A stretch of 64,000 nucleotides of DNA from Anderseniella sp963759095 (lineage in GTDB: Bacteria > Pseudomonadota > Alphaproteobacteria > Rhizobiales > Aestuariivirgaceae): assembly GCA_963759095.1 (NCBI GenBank), contig CAVWYF010000016.1, forward strand, positions 124,001 to 188,000, given 5' to 3'. Positions 29,434 to 38,390 of the stretch are shown here, piece after piece. The notes under the pieces are model-generated. The model searched no databases. It was not told the DNA's origin and was given only the letters and a program-made list of their open reading frames with translations. Positions within the stretch are counted from its first letter, which is position 1; each line of letters opens with the position of its first letter. Position numbers and translations under genes: made by a program.

Positions 29434-31067
29434 GCAGCGGCAAGGTTTCTCAGCTGAGGTCGTTGCGAACAAGAGTGCTGCTGCTGTTGTTGAGTGCTGC
29501 GGTGATCAGTGCCATTTCAGCGGGACTTCTGACCTATGGTCTGACCAGTTCGCAGCAGCTTGTCGACAAGGCTCAGGCGGCGCAGGTACGCATCGAAAGC
29601 TATCTTATACTGGCCAGTCGACTGAGCGAGTATCGCGACACTGCAACTGCGGCAACAGCATCCGGCGCAAATAGAAGCCAGGCCCGGCAGCAGGTCAATC
29701 AGGCCCATGAGCCGGTTCGGCGGGCATTCACCCGCCTGTTGTCGCTCAATGTGCTGGAGGTTGATCGTGAAACCGGCGATGGAAAATCTGCTGCAGCAAC
29801 AAAAGGCCTGAACCTGTCGCGCATGAAAGCCCAGTTCGACAATCTGCACAGATCGATCACCAGCTCGCTGGCGGAAAACACCGGCGGGGCAAGCGGACAG
29901 GGGGCACTGAATGCGTTTGGCGTAGGCATCTCGCCGATACTGTTTCAGGCAATTGACAATGAAAGACAGCTGTCAGCAACCATGCATCGTGGGATTGCAA
30001 GCCTGCGCAAGCGCCTCATTGCCATCGCCATTGCCCTGGTCAGTGCAACAGTGTTGTTGTCACTGGCTATCTATTTTCGCTTCGGACTGCCATTGCTCAG
30101 ACGCATTGCCGAGACGGTTCAGGGCGCAGAAGCAATTGCCGAGGGGAAGCTGACGACACGGCTCAATCCGACCGGACACGATGAACTGACCGACCTGATG
30201 CGCCGGTTCAACATAATGGCCGGCTCTCTTGCAGCGCGTGAAGACGTACTGAAGACAGCACAGCGGGACTTGCAGGAAACAGTTGACCGCCAAACTGCCG
30301 ACCTTCGCCAGGCCAACGAAAAGCTGGAACAGATCGACGCAAACCGGCGACGTTTCTTTTCAGACATCAGCCACGAATTGCGCACCCCGCTAACTGTTGT
30401 CCAGGGTGAGGCCGAATACAATCTGAAAGCCAAGGCCCGTCCGGGTGTTGGCGACATGCGGCAATCGTTTGAGACCATACTCGCCCGGGTGCAGGAACTG
30501 CGCCGCCGGGTCGACGACATGCTCAGGGTGGCGCGGTCTGAAAGCGGGCGGCTTGATCTGTCGTCGGGGCGCATTGAGCTGAACAGGGTGGTCGCTGATG
30601 CGGTCGCCGATGAAACCAAACCGGCCAAACGCCGGGGTATCAGGCTGGAACTTGAACCCGTTTCGCGGGAAATGGCGATACTGGGGGACTATGACTGGCT
30701 TCGGCAGGTTATGGGCGGGCTGATTGTAAATGCGGTGAAAAACTCGCCCGAAAAAACCATGATCAGGATCAGCATTACGCAGCAACTCAACAATGCCGTG
30801 GTAGCGGTTGAAGATCAGGGAAGCGGTATTGATCCGGGCAGCCTGCCACATGTGTTTGAGCGGTTCACTCGCGCAGGCAGTGACAACAGCCCGGAAGCCG
30901 GAACTGGAAGCGATGGCTTCGGCATTGGTCTCAATCTGGCCAAATGGGTGATTGAGGAACACTCGGGCACCATCTCACTTGGCAACAATGTGGATGGACC
31001 CGGTGTTACCGTCCATGTCACCCTGCCGCTCATAACCGGACCAACTGATCAGGGCAGAATGACGTGA
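29430..31067 (+). CDS. Membrane sensor histidine kinase
   Basis: The 545-residue protein has an N-terminal membrane helix (VLLLLLSAAVISAISAGLL), a periplasmic domain of about 150 residues, a second helix near residue 200 (LIAIAIALVSATVLLSLAIY) and a HAMP domain (AIAEGKLTTRLNP). The HisKA domain carries phospho-acceptor His315 in SDISHELRTPLT, and the HATPase_c domain carries N (GGLIVNAVKNSP), G1 (VEDQGSGIDPG) and G2 (DGFGIGLNLAKWV) boxes. It overlaps the genes on both sides by four bases, so it is translationally coupled with the beta-propeller and the response regulator. Its signal is likely periplasmic. Confidence 0.93.
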   Translation: MSSGKVSQLRSLRTRVLLLLLSAAVISAISAGLLTYGLTSSQQLVDKAQAAQVRIESYLILASRLSEYRDTATAATASGANRSQARQQVNQAHEPVRRAFTRLLSLNVLEVDRETGDGKSAAATKGLNLSRMKAQFDNLHRSITSSLAENTGGASGQGALNAFGVGISPILFQAIDNERQLSATMHRGIASLRKRLIAIAIALVSATVLLSLAIYFRFGLPLLRRIAETVQGAEAIAEGKLTTRLNPTGHDELTDLMRRFNIMAGSLAAREDVLKTAQRDLQETVDRQTADLRQANEKLEQIDANRRRFFSDISHELRTPLTVVQGEAEYNLKAKARPGVGDMRQSFETILARVQELRRRVDDMLRVARSESGRLDLSSGRIELNRVVADAVADETKPAKRRGIRLELEPVSREMAILGDYDWLRQVMGGLIVNAVKNSPEKTMIRISITQQLNNAVVAVEDQGSGIDPGSLPHVFERFTRAGSDNSPEAGTGSDGFGIGLNLAKWVIEEHSGTISLGNNVDGPGVTVHVTLPLITGPTDQGRMT

Positions 31068-31753
31068 AGGTTCTCATCGTAGAAGATGACCCGGATATTG
31101 CCTCCCTGCTCCAGCGCAATTTCAAGGCTGAAGATGTGAAGGCAATCCATGCGGCAAGTGGCGAGGCCGCCCTGGAAAGCGTGCGTCACAACCATTTTGA
31201 CGTCATTATTCTGGATGTCATGTTGCCGGGGTGCTCGGGGCTGGATGTGTGCCGGAATCTCAGAAATCAGGACCATGCGGCTACCATCATCATGCTGTCG
31301 GCACGCGATGCGGTGAATGACAGGGTCGATGGCCTGTCGGCCGGCGCGGATGACTATGTGGTAAAGCCGTTTGCGTTTGAAGAGCTGCTGGCCCGTATCA
31401 CCGCGCAACAACGCAGGCGGTCAGAAGATCCACCAGACAATGACGGCGATGTTGTGAGCCATGGCCGGCTCACTTATGTCCGCACAATCAGGGAGGTGAG
31501 ATTTGAAGATAATCACGCCGAGTTGACGGAGCGCGAAGCTGACCTGCTGCTGTATCTGATGCAAAACGAAGGCCAGCCCTTGTCCCGGGAAGTGATATTC
31601 GACGCGCTTTGGCATGCCCAGGGCGGTGTGGCAATAAACGTGGTCGATGTCTATATCGGCTACCTGCGCCGCAAGCTTGGCACGCTTGGAGCCGACGCAC
31701 GTGCCAGTGTTCGCACAGTCCGCGGAAAAGGTTTCATGTTTACACGCCCGTGA
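31064..31753 (+). CDS. OmpR/PhoB-family response regulator
   Basis: The 229-residue protein starts at GTG 31064, overlapping the kinase stop. The receiver domain has VEDDPDIASLL (acidic pocket), phospho-acceptor Asp51 in FDVIILDVMLPG, LSARDAV and the conserved Lys in YVVKPF. The C-terminal winged helix has LTEREADLLLYLMQNEGQPL and VVDVYIGYLRRKLG with RTVRGKGFMF. It should receive phosphate from the kinase encoded just upstream. It is a candidate, though not a proven one, for binding the palindromes at 27712 and 46472. Confidence 0.93.
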   Translation: MKVLIVEDDPDIASLLQRNFKAEDVKAIHAASGEAALESVRHNHFDVIILDVMLPGCSGLDVCRNLRNQDHAATIIMLSARDAVNDRVDGLSAGADDYVVKPFAFEELLARITAQQRRRSEDPPDNDGDVVSHGRLTYVRTIREVRFEDNHAELTEREADLLLYLMQNEGQPLSREVIFDALWHAQGGVAINVVDVYIGYLRRKLGTLGADARASVRTVRGKGFMFTRP

Positions 31754-31791
31754 GCTGCCAGAACCGGTTGGGCCTACTGTGTTTCTGTCGT

Positions 31792-31894
31792 CTAGAGCAA
31801 CATGGGTTCAACTGAACCCATAAAGTTGCTCTAGCACTTTGGAAACGATCAGTTTTATGGTTTTTGATTGATTCAATCAAAAACCATACTGATC
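31792..31894. repeat. Palindromic intergenic repeat unit, copy 1, likely also a bidirectional terminator
   Basis: Two hairpins lie between convergent genes. The first (31792-31834) has arms beginning CTAGAGCAACATGGGTTCA and ending TGAACCCATAAAGTTGCTCTAG-like (arms imperfect). The second (31847-31894) pairs GATCAGT...GGTTTTTGATTGA with TCAATCAAAAACC...ACTGATC. The first hairpin is almost identical, in inverted orientation, to 51058-51097, and the flank AGCACTTTGGAAACGATCAG recurs at 60990-61010 in altered form. Confidence 0.75.
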
Positions 31895-32346
31895 TAGCGC
31901 TTGCCGAATGCGTCGGGATTGCACCTGACGGTGCGCACCTGCCAGATCAGCGGCGAGGCGTCAATGCCGTTGTCAAACAGCCACTGGGCTTGAATTCGAT
32001 AGGCCTGGCGTTCACGCCGCAACCATTCCACGCAGTTGCTGGAATTGCCGCCTCGGGCTTCGCGCTGGACATGATGTACCAGTTCGTGCAGCAAAATGCC
32101 CTTGGCCACAATGTTACGCTTTGGATCAACGCGATTGTCGATGTAAATGACGCCGTCGGGGCCGTACCAGGCCAAAACCCTGCACGGCTTGCCGCATACC
32201 TTGTGTTGCAGTTCTCCCGCGTCCAATTGCCGGATAACCGGTTCTGACACCACCATGGCCGGGGAGTTCATCGCCAACCCGACAATGGAAATCAACTCGG
32301 CTACAATACTGGCGATTGACGACATGAAATCCGTTTCCGTTGCCAT
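31894..32346 (-). CDS. DUF6647 family putative zinc-peptidase-like protein
   Basis: The 150-residue protein has a metallopeptidase-like motif HELVHHVQ (HExxH form, near residue 88) within AKGILLHELVHHVQREA, preceded by GVIYIDNRV. Two cysteine pairs (KVCGKPCRV and SSNCVEW) may form disulfides. N-terminal residues are moderately hydrophobic and could act as a weak signal. The HExxH core suggests zinc binding, but catalysis is unproven. It lies among quinoprotein-associated genes. Confidence 0.7.
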   Translation of the reverse strand: MATETDFMSSIASIVAELISIVGLAMNSPAMVVSEPVIRQLDAGELQHKVCGKPCRVLAWYGPDGVIYIDNRVDPKRNIVAKGILLHELVHHVQREARGGNSSNCVEWLRRERQAYRIQAQWLFDNGIDASPLIWQVRTVRCNPDAFGKR

Positions 32347-32485
32347 TAAACGGCTTACGCAACTGCAGACTTACCAGATGACAGAATTCGGCATCTGAAC
32401 AAGAATTGATGCCTTGATGCGGCCAGACAAACGTGTTGGTCTGCTGCTTGTGTTCAGTCTCGATAACGCAGAAAGATACTACAAG

Positions 32486-33184
32486 ATGAAATCAAGCATA
32501 GTCACTAGAGTTCTGTCTGTTATCACGATTCTGTTTGGGGTGATGCTTGTAAATTCTACCTTTGCCTCTGAACCCGAGACTGTGTCTTCGTTGTTGTTTG
32601 ACAAACCCTATCTGACCTCGGTCAAACCTGACACCACCTTGGTTTATGATTTCAGGCGCATCAGCAGCGATGAGAAAAAATACGGCCAGGACCTGAGCGA
32701 CACCATCAGGCTTGATGTTCTGAAAGACGAAAAGGACAGTAGCAAGCGTACTGCCCATCTGCATATCTACAGTGGTCCGCGGGCGCGCAATATCGGTCCG
32801 ATACCGCAGACATCTGGCAACCCGGCGATCATGATCCTGCTTGAGCAGGATACTTACGACTTCAAGCGTCATCTCGGCGGAATTCCGGCCTATTTCCGCA
32901 ACAAGATCCGCAAGGCGATGCGCGAAGATGCAAAGATCGAACAGATCCGGATACAGCATGATGGACGCGAGATTTCCGCTCATAAAATCACGCTCGTGCC
33001 TTTCAAGAGCGACCCGAACATGCAGCGCGTGCCCGAATACCAGAACACGATCTATGAATTCATTGTGTCGGATGAAGTGCCCGGCGGCATTGTCAGCATA
33101 TCCAGCACCATTCCCGGTTCCCAACCGGGCAGTAGTGCACTGAGGAAACAATTCATGTCGTTCAATTCGCAGGAGGCAAAATGA
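32486..33184 (+). CDS. Exported protein of unknown function
   Basis: From ATG 32486 the 232-residue product has a signal peptide (VLSVITILFGVMLVNSTFAS) and a mature domain with alternating beta-like segments (TTLVYDFRRISSDEKKYGQD, AHLHIYSGPRA, EISAHKITLVPF, IYEFIVSDEVPGGIVSISS). It has no recognised catalytic motif or cofactor site. Its stop overlaps the next gene by ATGA, so the two are translated together. The context of quinoprotein partner genes suggests a periplasmic role. Confidence 0.75.
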   Translation: MKSSIVTRVLSVITILFGVMLVNSTFASEPETVSSLLFDKPYLTSVKPDTTLVYDFRRISSDEKKYGQDLSDTIRLDVLKDEKDSSKRTAHLHIYSGPRARNIGPIPQTSGNPAIMILLEQDTYDFKRHLGGIPAYFRNKIRKAMREDAKIEQIRIQHDGREISAHKITLVPFKSDPNMQRVPEYQNTIYEFIVSDEVPGGIVSISSTIPGSQPGSSALRKQFMSFNSQEAK

Positions 33185-33558
33185 CCGGGAGGACTTCTGC
33201 AACCGCCGGCTGGTTGGCCGGCGTCACGGGCTTCTCGATGCTGCTGGCCATCGGCCCGGCAAGCGGGCAGGACAAAGGTTTTATCAATGACTATCCGACG
33301 TCCGCCCGGGCTGATTATGTATTTGGCTGCATGGCAGTCAACGGCCAGACTCGAGATGCACTGGAGAGATGTTCCTGCTCCATCGACCTGATCGCGTCGA
33401 TCCTCACCTATGATGAATATGTTGGTGCTGAAACCGTGCTCATGGTTGCGCAGAAAGGCGGCGAGAACACCTCGATCTTCCGCACATCGCCACTTATGCG
33501 AAACAAGGTTGACGCCTTGCGCCGGGCGCAGGCGGAAGCAGAGATTAGATGCTTCTGA
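33181..33558 (+). CDS. Small exported cysteine-containing protein
   Basis: The 125-residue product has a signal-like N-terminus (WLAGVTGFSMLLAIGPASGQ). Its mature part has four cysteines (FGCMAV, RCSCSID and a C-terminal RCF), which could form disulfides. No haem CxxCH motif is present. It is coupled to the preceding exported gene through a four-base overlap. The pair looks like a conserved unit, but I cannot name a family. It converges end to end with the SoxYZ-like gene. Confidence 0.7.
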   Translation: MTGRTSATAGWLAGVTGFSMLLAIGPASGQDKGFINDYPTSARADYVFGCMAVNGQTRDALERCSCSIDLIASILTYDEYVGAETVLMVAQKGGENTSIFRTSPLMRNKVDALRRAQAEAEIRCF

Positions 33559-34368
33559 TCAGGTACCTTGTGCCGGCCAGGATTTTTTGAAGACCTGGCC
33601 ATCCGTGTCTGACGCGTTGACCAGAAACTCACCACTGCCTGCTGCCTTGTAGAAGAACCTGATGTTCGGATCTTCGCTCAGCGAGATACCGCCTTCGACT
33701 TTCAAAACCAGATCCTCGCCGCGTTTGACCTCGATGGAGTCCACAAAATGGGCTGGTATGTGCAGCATGGTGACCTGATCCATCTGCAGGCCGGAATTGT
33801 TTGGATGACGGATCATGATCTGAGCCTCACGAGTGCCGTTTGACTGTTCAAGCACCCTGGATTCCCCGGCCTTGAAAATCCGCAGTTTCATTTTGCCCAT
33901 CAGGGCACGTGCAGCTTCGGCATCTTTTGAGGCCGGGGCAGAGCAGCCGCCGGATGCCTTGACGAATTTCTTGATCATGAACTGCCTGCCATCTTCCGTT
34001 TCGCCAATGGCGCGCACCCAGGAATAACTGTTGATGCGGAAGCGGGACGAGAAAGAAGCTGACGCGGCGGCCGGGCCAAAGGTGAACTCGGCAGCCATGG
34101 GCGCAGGGTTTTCGTCAATGACAATTGTGATTTTCCGGATGCCGCTGTCCGGTTGCACCTTGATGACAATCGGAACGATTGCAGCATCTTCCGCCCGGTA
34201 GGGCGCATCCATGCTCATCACATCTTCGCCGTTCAGGAATGCGGTTTTCTCGAAAATATCACCCTGGATTGATTGCCACGTAGTCTCCGGCGGCGTGTTT
34301 CCGGCGAAGGCGGGGGCTGACAGCGCCAAAGCTGCACACAGAGAGCTGATCATGGCAATCTTTCGCAT
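33559..34368 (-). CDS. Quinoprotein dehydrogenase-associated SoxYZ-like carrier
   Basis: From ATG 34368 the 269-residue product has a signal peptide (MISSLCAALALSAPAFA), an N-terminal SoxY-like part (MDAPYRAEDAAIVPIVIKV, ITIVIDENPAPMAAEFTFG) with KASGGCSAPAS, and a C-terminal SoxZ-like part (REAQIMIRHPNNSGLQMDQV, HFVDSIEVKRGEDLVLKVEG). Fused SoxYZ-like proteins are a recognised group near PQQ enzymes (quinoprotein relay systems). Their cargo is unknown. Unlike true SoxY, the Cys lies in GGC inside the domain, not at the extreme C-terminus. A second, damaged copy is at 51101-51939. Confidence 0.85.
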   Translation of the reverse strand: MRKIAMISSLCAALALSAPAFAGNTPPETTWQSIQGDIFEKTAFLNGEDVMSMDAPYRAEDAAIVPIVIKVQPDSGIRKITIVIDENPAPMAAEFTFGPAAASASFSSRFRINSYSWVRAIGETEDGRQFMIKKFVKASGGCSAPASKDAEAARALMGKMKLRIFKAGESRVLEQSNGTREAQIMIRHPNNSGLQMDQVTMLHIPAHFVDSIEVKRGEDLVLKVEGGISLSEDPNIRFFYKAAGSGEFLVNASDTDGQVFKKSWPAQGT

Positions 34369-34487
34369 CGCGTATTCTCCTTCGCGGGATGCCGTGCTTT
34401 CGTGGCGGCAAAAACGAGTTTTTATACACCATTCCGGCAGAACCGCCAAACGGGGTCGCGTTAATGTGATCGCTTCGGGCATAGCCT

Positions 34488-35225
34488 TTAAGCCTTGCCG
34501 GGTTGGAAGAATGTTGCGTTGGCATCCCTGAATTCCTGCAGGTTTGCCGGGTTGGAGCGTTGCTGCCGGCTCAGTGAAACGGTCAGTTCGCCGGTGATCC
34601 GGGCCGGACCCGGGCTCAGAAAAATCAATCTGTCGGCCAGCGACAGGGCTTCCCGCCAGTCGTGGGTGACGAACAGCACACTGGCGGGATTGCCGGCCAG
34701 CATGGTTTTAAGCAGGTCGCGCAGTCGGGCCGCCAGCATTTCGTCAAGAGACACAAACGGTTCATCCATCAACAGCAATTGCGGCCGCAGCACGAAGGCG
34801 CGCGCCAGCGCGGCGCGACGCTGCATGCCCATGGACAGTTGCAACGGATAGATGTCTTCGGACCCTGCCAGCCCGACGGCTTCGAGCACAGTTGCAATGG
34901 CATCTGCGTGATCCTGCGGGTCTGAAAATACCAGTTCGATATTCTGGCGAACCGTGCGCCATGGCAACAGTGTCGGCGATTGAAAAACATAGGCCATTTT
35001 GTCTTTAAGGCCGGCGGCGTATTCCACAGTCCCGGTATAGTCGTCATCTAGTCCGGCGGCGATTTGCAGCATGGTGGTCTTGCCGCACCCGGACGGACCC
35101 AACACCGCAACAAACTCGTTTGGAGCAATCTCGATTTCGATGTTTTCGATGGCGTTCAATTCGCCATCCGCCCTGGCAAACGACTTGCGCCTGATGGCGA
35201 GCTTCAATGCGGTCATGCGCGCCAC
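34488..35225 (-). CDS. ABC transporter ATP-binding protein, NitT/TauT type
   Basis: The 245-residue ATPase has Walker A GPSGCGKTT (about residues 42-50), signature LSMGMQRRAALARAF (Q-loop QSPTLLPWRT before it), Walker B LLLMDEPFVSLDE and the switch His in FVTHDWREAL. It would energise the permease encoded just upstream, with which it overlaps by 13 bases. The family imports nitrate, sulfonates, pyrimidine precursors and other small anions. The substrate here is unknown, and the genomic position points to a quinoprotein-related compound. Confidence 0.92.
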   Translation of the reverse strand: MARMTALKLAIRRKSFARADGELNAIENIEIEIAPNEFVAVLGPSGCGKTTMLQIAAGLDDDYTGTVEYAAGLKDKMAYVFQSPTLLPWRTVRQNIELVFSDPQDHADAIATVLEAVGLAGSEDIYPLQLSMGMQRRAALARAFVLRPQLLLMDEPFVSLDEMLAARLRDLLKTMLAGNPASVLFVTHDWREALSLADRLIFLSPGPARITGELTVSLSRQQRSNPANLQEFRDANATFFQPGKA

Positions 35226-35977
35226 CGCCCTACCGACTGTTGCCAGGGTTGCAGGACGAAGGTTTCGATCAGTTGCACAACAACGATGAACGAAATCGCG
35301 TACGCCAGAATGGCGGCGACATCGAACAACTGAAAGTACAGGTGGATCTGAAAACCGACACCGTTGCTGCGACCAAGCAACTCCACCACCAGTACGATTT
35401 TCCAGACGAGGGCCAGGCCGGACCTTGCCGCAGCGGCGAAATACGGAGCCAATTGCGGCAGCAGGACGTGGCGCAGTGTTTTCCAGCGGCTGAACCTGTA
35501 GGCCCTGGCGAGTTGTTCATAGGCCGGGTCCAGCGCCTTTGCGCCTTCGCGCAGTGTAACGGCGACATTGGGTATCTTGTTGATCGCAACGGCAAGAACG
35601 GTCGCGACTTCGGTCAGTCCAAACCAGATGAAACAAAGCACGATGGTCACCAGGGCAGGAAGATTGAGGAAGAACATCAGCCAGCCGTCGAAAAACCGGT
35701 CGGCCCAGGCCCGCTTGCCCATGGCAATTCCTATGGCAGAGCCAATGACCATGGCGACCAGAAAGCTGGCAGCAACACGCATCAGCGTCATGGCTACATG
35801 AAACAGCAACTCACCGCTTGCCAGCTCAATCGCCAGTACCGAAAACACCTCCTGTGGCAGCGGCAGGTATCGGCTTTGAACCAGAAGTGCGGTACCCCAC
35901 CAGACCGCAAGCAGGCTGATGATGGATACCATCATCCATGCGACGCGACCGAATGTGGTGAGTGGTTGAGACGCCAT
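35213..35977 (-). CDS. ABC transporter permease, NitT/TauT type
   Basis: The 254-residue inner-membrane protein has about six hydrophobic segments and the coupling EAA-type loop (LREGAKALDPAYEQLARAYR). Its start overlaps the substrate-binding protein stop (TAATG), and its end overlaps the ATPase gene, giving a clean three-gene importer operon. Helices include VAWMMVSIISLLAVWWGTALL and ALVTIVLCFIWFGLTEVATV. Confidence 0.92.
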   Translation of the reverse strand: MASQPLTTFGRVAWMMVSIISLLAVWWGTALLVQSRYLPLPQEVFSVLAIELASGELLFHVAMTLMRVAASFLVAMVIGSAIGIAMGKRAWADRFFDGWLMFFLNLPALVTIVLCFIWFGLTEVATVLAVAINKIPNVAVTLREGAKALDPAYEQLARAYRFSRWKTLRHVLLPQLAPYFAAAARSGLALVWKIVLVVELLGRSNGVGFQIHLYFQLFDVAAILAYAISFIVVVQLIETFVLQPWQQSVGRWRA

Positions 35978-37053
35978 TACTGTGATGATTGCGCTTTGAA
36001 CACTCCAGCGTCAAACGATACGCCGCGTCCAACCACTTTGGCACCGCCGGTTTGCAGCAGAATATCAAAAAGGGCTTTCGAACTGCCGGTGTCCGCAGGC
36101 GTCCAGCCCTGCAATCGGCCTGCTCTGAAGCGTTGTCTCAATGTAGCAAATTCAGCATCTGATTTTACACCCATGCGGGGTCTGATGCGGTTCCATTCGG
36201 CGTCGTTTTCCAGTAAAAGCTGCGACGCAGCATCCACAGAACGCGTGAAGCCCGCGAATGCGCGTTGTTGTGACGGTGATGATGGCTTGCGAAACAGAAA
36301 TCCGATCAGTGGTGGCGGGTTTTTGATGCCCAGTCCGAGCATGAAATCGTCAACACCAAACAGTTGCTGAAAACCCGCAGCCTCCAGTTTTGCGGCAAAG
36401 TGCCAATAGATCAGAACCGCATCAAGATCGCCATTGCGCATTTGTTCTGCGAGCAGGGGAGGGGCAGCGTATACCGGTTGTGCGATATCCGCGATATCTC
36501 CGATCTCCTGTTGCCTGCTCCAGGCACGCAACAACAACCAGCTCTTGTCCAGCGGCCCGCCTGCGACACCGATCCTGCGCCCCTTGAGGTCTGCAAGAGA
36601 TGAAATCGGGCCATTCTTTTTGACCATCAGCGCTCCAAGCGTTCGCGAGTATGGATGAAACACCAGGTTCTCACCTGCGCTTCGTTCTCTCAGCGCCCAG
36701 AACCAGTCGGCAACGATCGTATCAACCTCGCCGGCCAGAAGCGCAACGGATGTGGCGTCGCGGCGTGCCAGCTCAAGCTGCTCGAGGCGATAACCCTCAC
36801 GCTGATCCAGCTTGTTGTGCTGCACCACATCCAGCAACCAGTTCACTGTGCCGAATTTCAAAACACCGGCCTTGATGACCGGTTCTGCTTGGCTGGACGG
36901 CGAACCTGCCAGCACTGCCAGTGAGACGATCATGACAATCAGTGCTTTCACGAGGTGTGTCGTCGCCTTTGAGCGCCACTTGTGGTTATTGCCTGACCGC
37001 AAGGTCATCATTCGACCCTTTCGATTTATTCGCGTACCGGTTTTATTGCACAT
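35977..37053 (-). CDS. ABC transporter substrate-binding protein, NitT/TauT type
   Basis: The 358-residue protein has a signal region (ALIVMIVSLAVLAGSPSSQA, about residues 38-57) and a type II periplasmic-binding fold: IKAGVLKFGTVNWLLDVVQH, VALLAGEVDTIVADWFWALR, LGALMVKKNGPISSLADLKG and RIGVAGGPLDKSW. The pattern matches the NMT1/SsuA-like group. First gene of the importer operon. The first ATG may be too far upstream, and MMTLRSGNN is another possible start. Ligand unknown. Confidence 0.88.
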   Translation of the reverse strand: MCNKTGTRINRKGRMMTLRSGNNHKWRSKATTHLVKALIVMIVSLAVLAGSPSSQAEPVIKAGVLKFGTVNWLLDVVQHNKLDQREGYRLEQLELARRDATSVALLAGEVDTIVADWFWALRERSAGENLVFHPYSRTLGALMVKKNGPISSLADLKGRRIGVAGGPLDKSWLLLRAWSRQQEIGDIADIAQPVYAAPPLLAEQMRNGDLDAVLIYWHFAAKLEAAGFQQLFGVDDFMLGLGIKNPPPLIGFLFRKPSSPSQQRAFAGFTRSVDAASQLLLENDAEWNRIRPRMGVKSDAEFATLRQRFRAGRLQGWTPADTGSSKALFDILLQTGGAKVVGRGVSFDAGVFKAQSSQ

Positions 37054-37170
37054 AAGTCACACTCTTTTCAATTGATTGACAGGTTTGTCCGGCATCCGTC
37101 ATAGTTATTTTCGAAATCGCGTAATTGTTATTAAATAAGAAAATAATAAGTATTGGATTTGTTCTTGTCT

Positions 37171-38370
37171 ATGAAGCGCTCCGGAAAACTGATCATGCTG
37201 GCTTGCCTCATGGCCTGCACGCACCTGACCACCGCAGCAGTGGCGGCAGACAAGATCAGCATTGGATATTTGCAGACCTTTGAAAAGGGGCGATTGACCA
37301 TCTCGGTGCTCGACCAGCCAGCAAATAACCTTGGTCTTGCCGGCGCGGAAGTAGGCATAAATGACAACAACACCACCGGCCGCTTCATGGGCCAGAAGTT
37401 CTCGCTTGATGATGTGAAGCTGTCACCGGACGAAGACATGATCCCGGCCCTGGACAGATTGTATCAACAGGGCGTCCGGTTTTTCGTCCTGGATGTGTCT
37501 GCGGATAATGTTCTGAAGGCGGCTGATCATTTCCGGTCCGCGGACGTGGTGATTTTCAATGCAGGTGCCCGGGACAACAGGCTTCGCAATGAGGACTGCC
37601 GGAGCAATGTCATTCATACGGCGCCCAGCCGGGCAATTCTTGCCGACGGTCTGGCCCAATATCTGATCTGGAAGAAATGGCGTGACTGGTTCCTGGTGTT
37701 TGGATCAAACCCTGCCGATAAGGCATGGGCTGCTTCGTTGCGCCGTGCCGCGACCCGGTATGGCGCCAGGATCGTGAGTGAGAAGGAGTATGTCGATACC
37801 GGCGGCTCCCGCCAGACAGACTCCGGTCACGCCCAGGTTCAAAAGCAGATGCCGGTGTTTTCGCAGGATGCAGAAGACCATGATGTGGTTGTGGTTGCGG
37901 ACGAAAGCGAAGTGTTCGGCACCTACCTGCCGTATCGCACATGGTTACCGCGCCCGGTCACAGGCTCTGCCGGGCTGCAGACGATGAGCTGGCATCCGTC
38001 CTTCGAAGGCTGGGGGGCTGCACAAATTCAAAACCGGTTTGCCAAACACGCGGGACGGCGAATGCAGGGTATCGATATGCAGGCCTGGACTGCGGTACGG
38101 ATGGTTGGCGAGGCCGCCACACGTACGAAGTCTGCTGATCCGGCAAAGATTGACGCCTACATCAAGGATCCGGGGTTTTCCATTGCGGCGTTCAAGGGCC
38201 AGAAAATCACCCTGCGCGACTGGAACCTGCAATTGCGGCAGCCGGTATTGCTGGCAGATGGCAAAAACGTGGTGTCTGTCTCACCGCAGAGCGGGTTTCT
38301 GCACCAGTTTTCCGAGCTTGATACACTGGGCTATGACAAGCCGGAGACAAGCTGCAAGCTCAACCAGTGA
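37171..38370 (+). CDS. Periplasmic substrate-binding protein of PQQ-alcohol-dehydrogenase-associated ABC system (LutA-like)
   Basis: From ATG 37171 the 399-residue product has a signal peptide (LIMLACLMACTHLTTAAVAA) and a branched-chain-type (type I) binding fold: KISIGYLQTFEKGRLTISVL, GLAGAEVGINDNNTTGRFMG and FFVLDVSADNVLKAADHF. It corresponds by architecture to the ABC-binding proteins found with PQQ alcohol dehydrogenases and to LutA of lanthanide utilisation in Methylorubrum. That correspondence is from memory of the families, not a search. It starts a plus-strand operon running to 42107. The lack of an amino-acid transporter context argues against a branched-chain amino-acid role. Confidence 0.85.
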   Translation: MKRSGKLIMLACLMACTHLTTAAVAADKISIGYLQTFEKGRLTISVLDQPANNLGLAGAEVGINDNNTTGRFMGQKFSLDDVKLSPDEDMIPALDRLYQQGVRFFVLDVSADNVLKAADHFRSADVVIFNAGARDNRLRNEDCRSNVIHTAPSRAILADGLAQYLIWKKWRDWFLVFGSNPADKAWAASLRRAATRYGARIVSEKEYVDTGGSRQTDSGHAQVQKQMPVFSQDAEDHDVVVVADESEVFGTYLPYRTWLPRPVTGSAGLQTMSWHPSFEGWGAAQIQNRFAKHAGRRMQGIDMQAWTAVRMVGEAATRTKSADPAKIDAYIKDPGFSIAAFKGQKITLRDWNLQLRQPVLLADGKNVVSVSPQSGFLHQFSELDTLGYDKPETSCKLNQ

Positions 38371-38390
38371 CATTGTATCGGGGTATAAGC

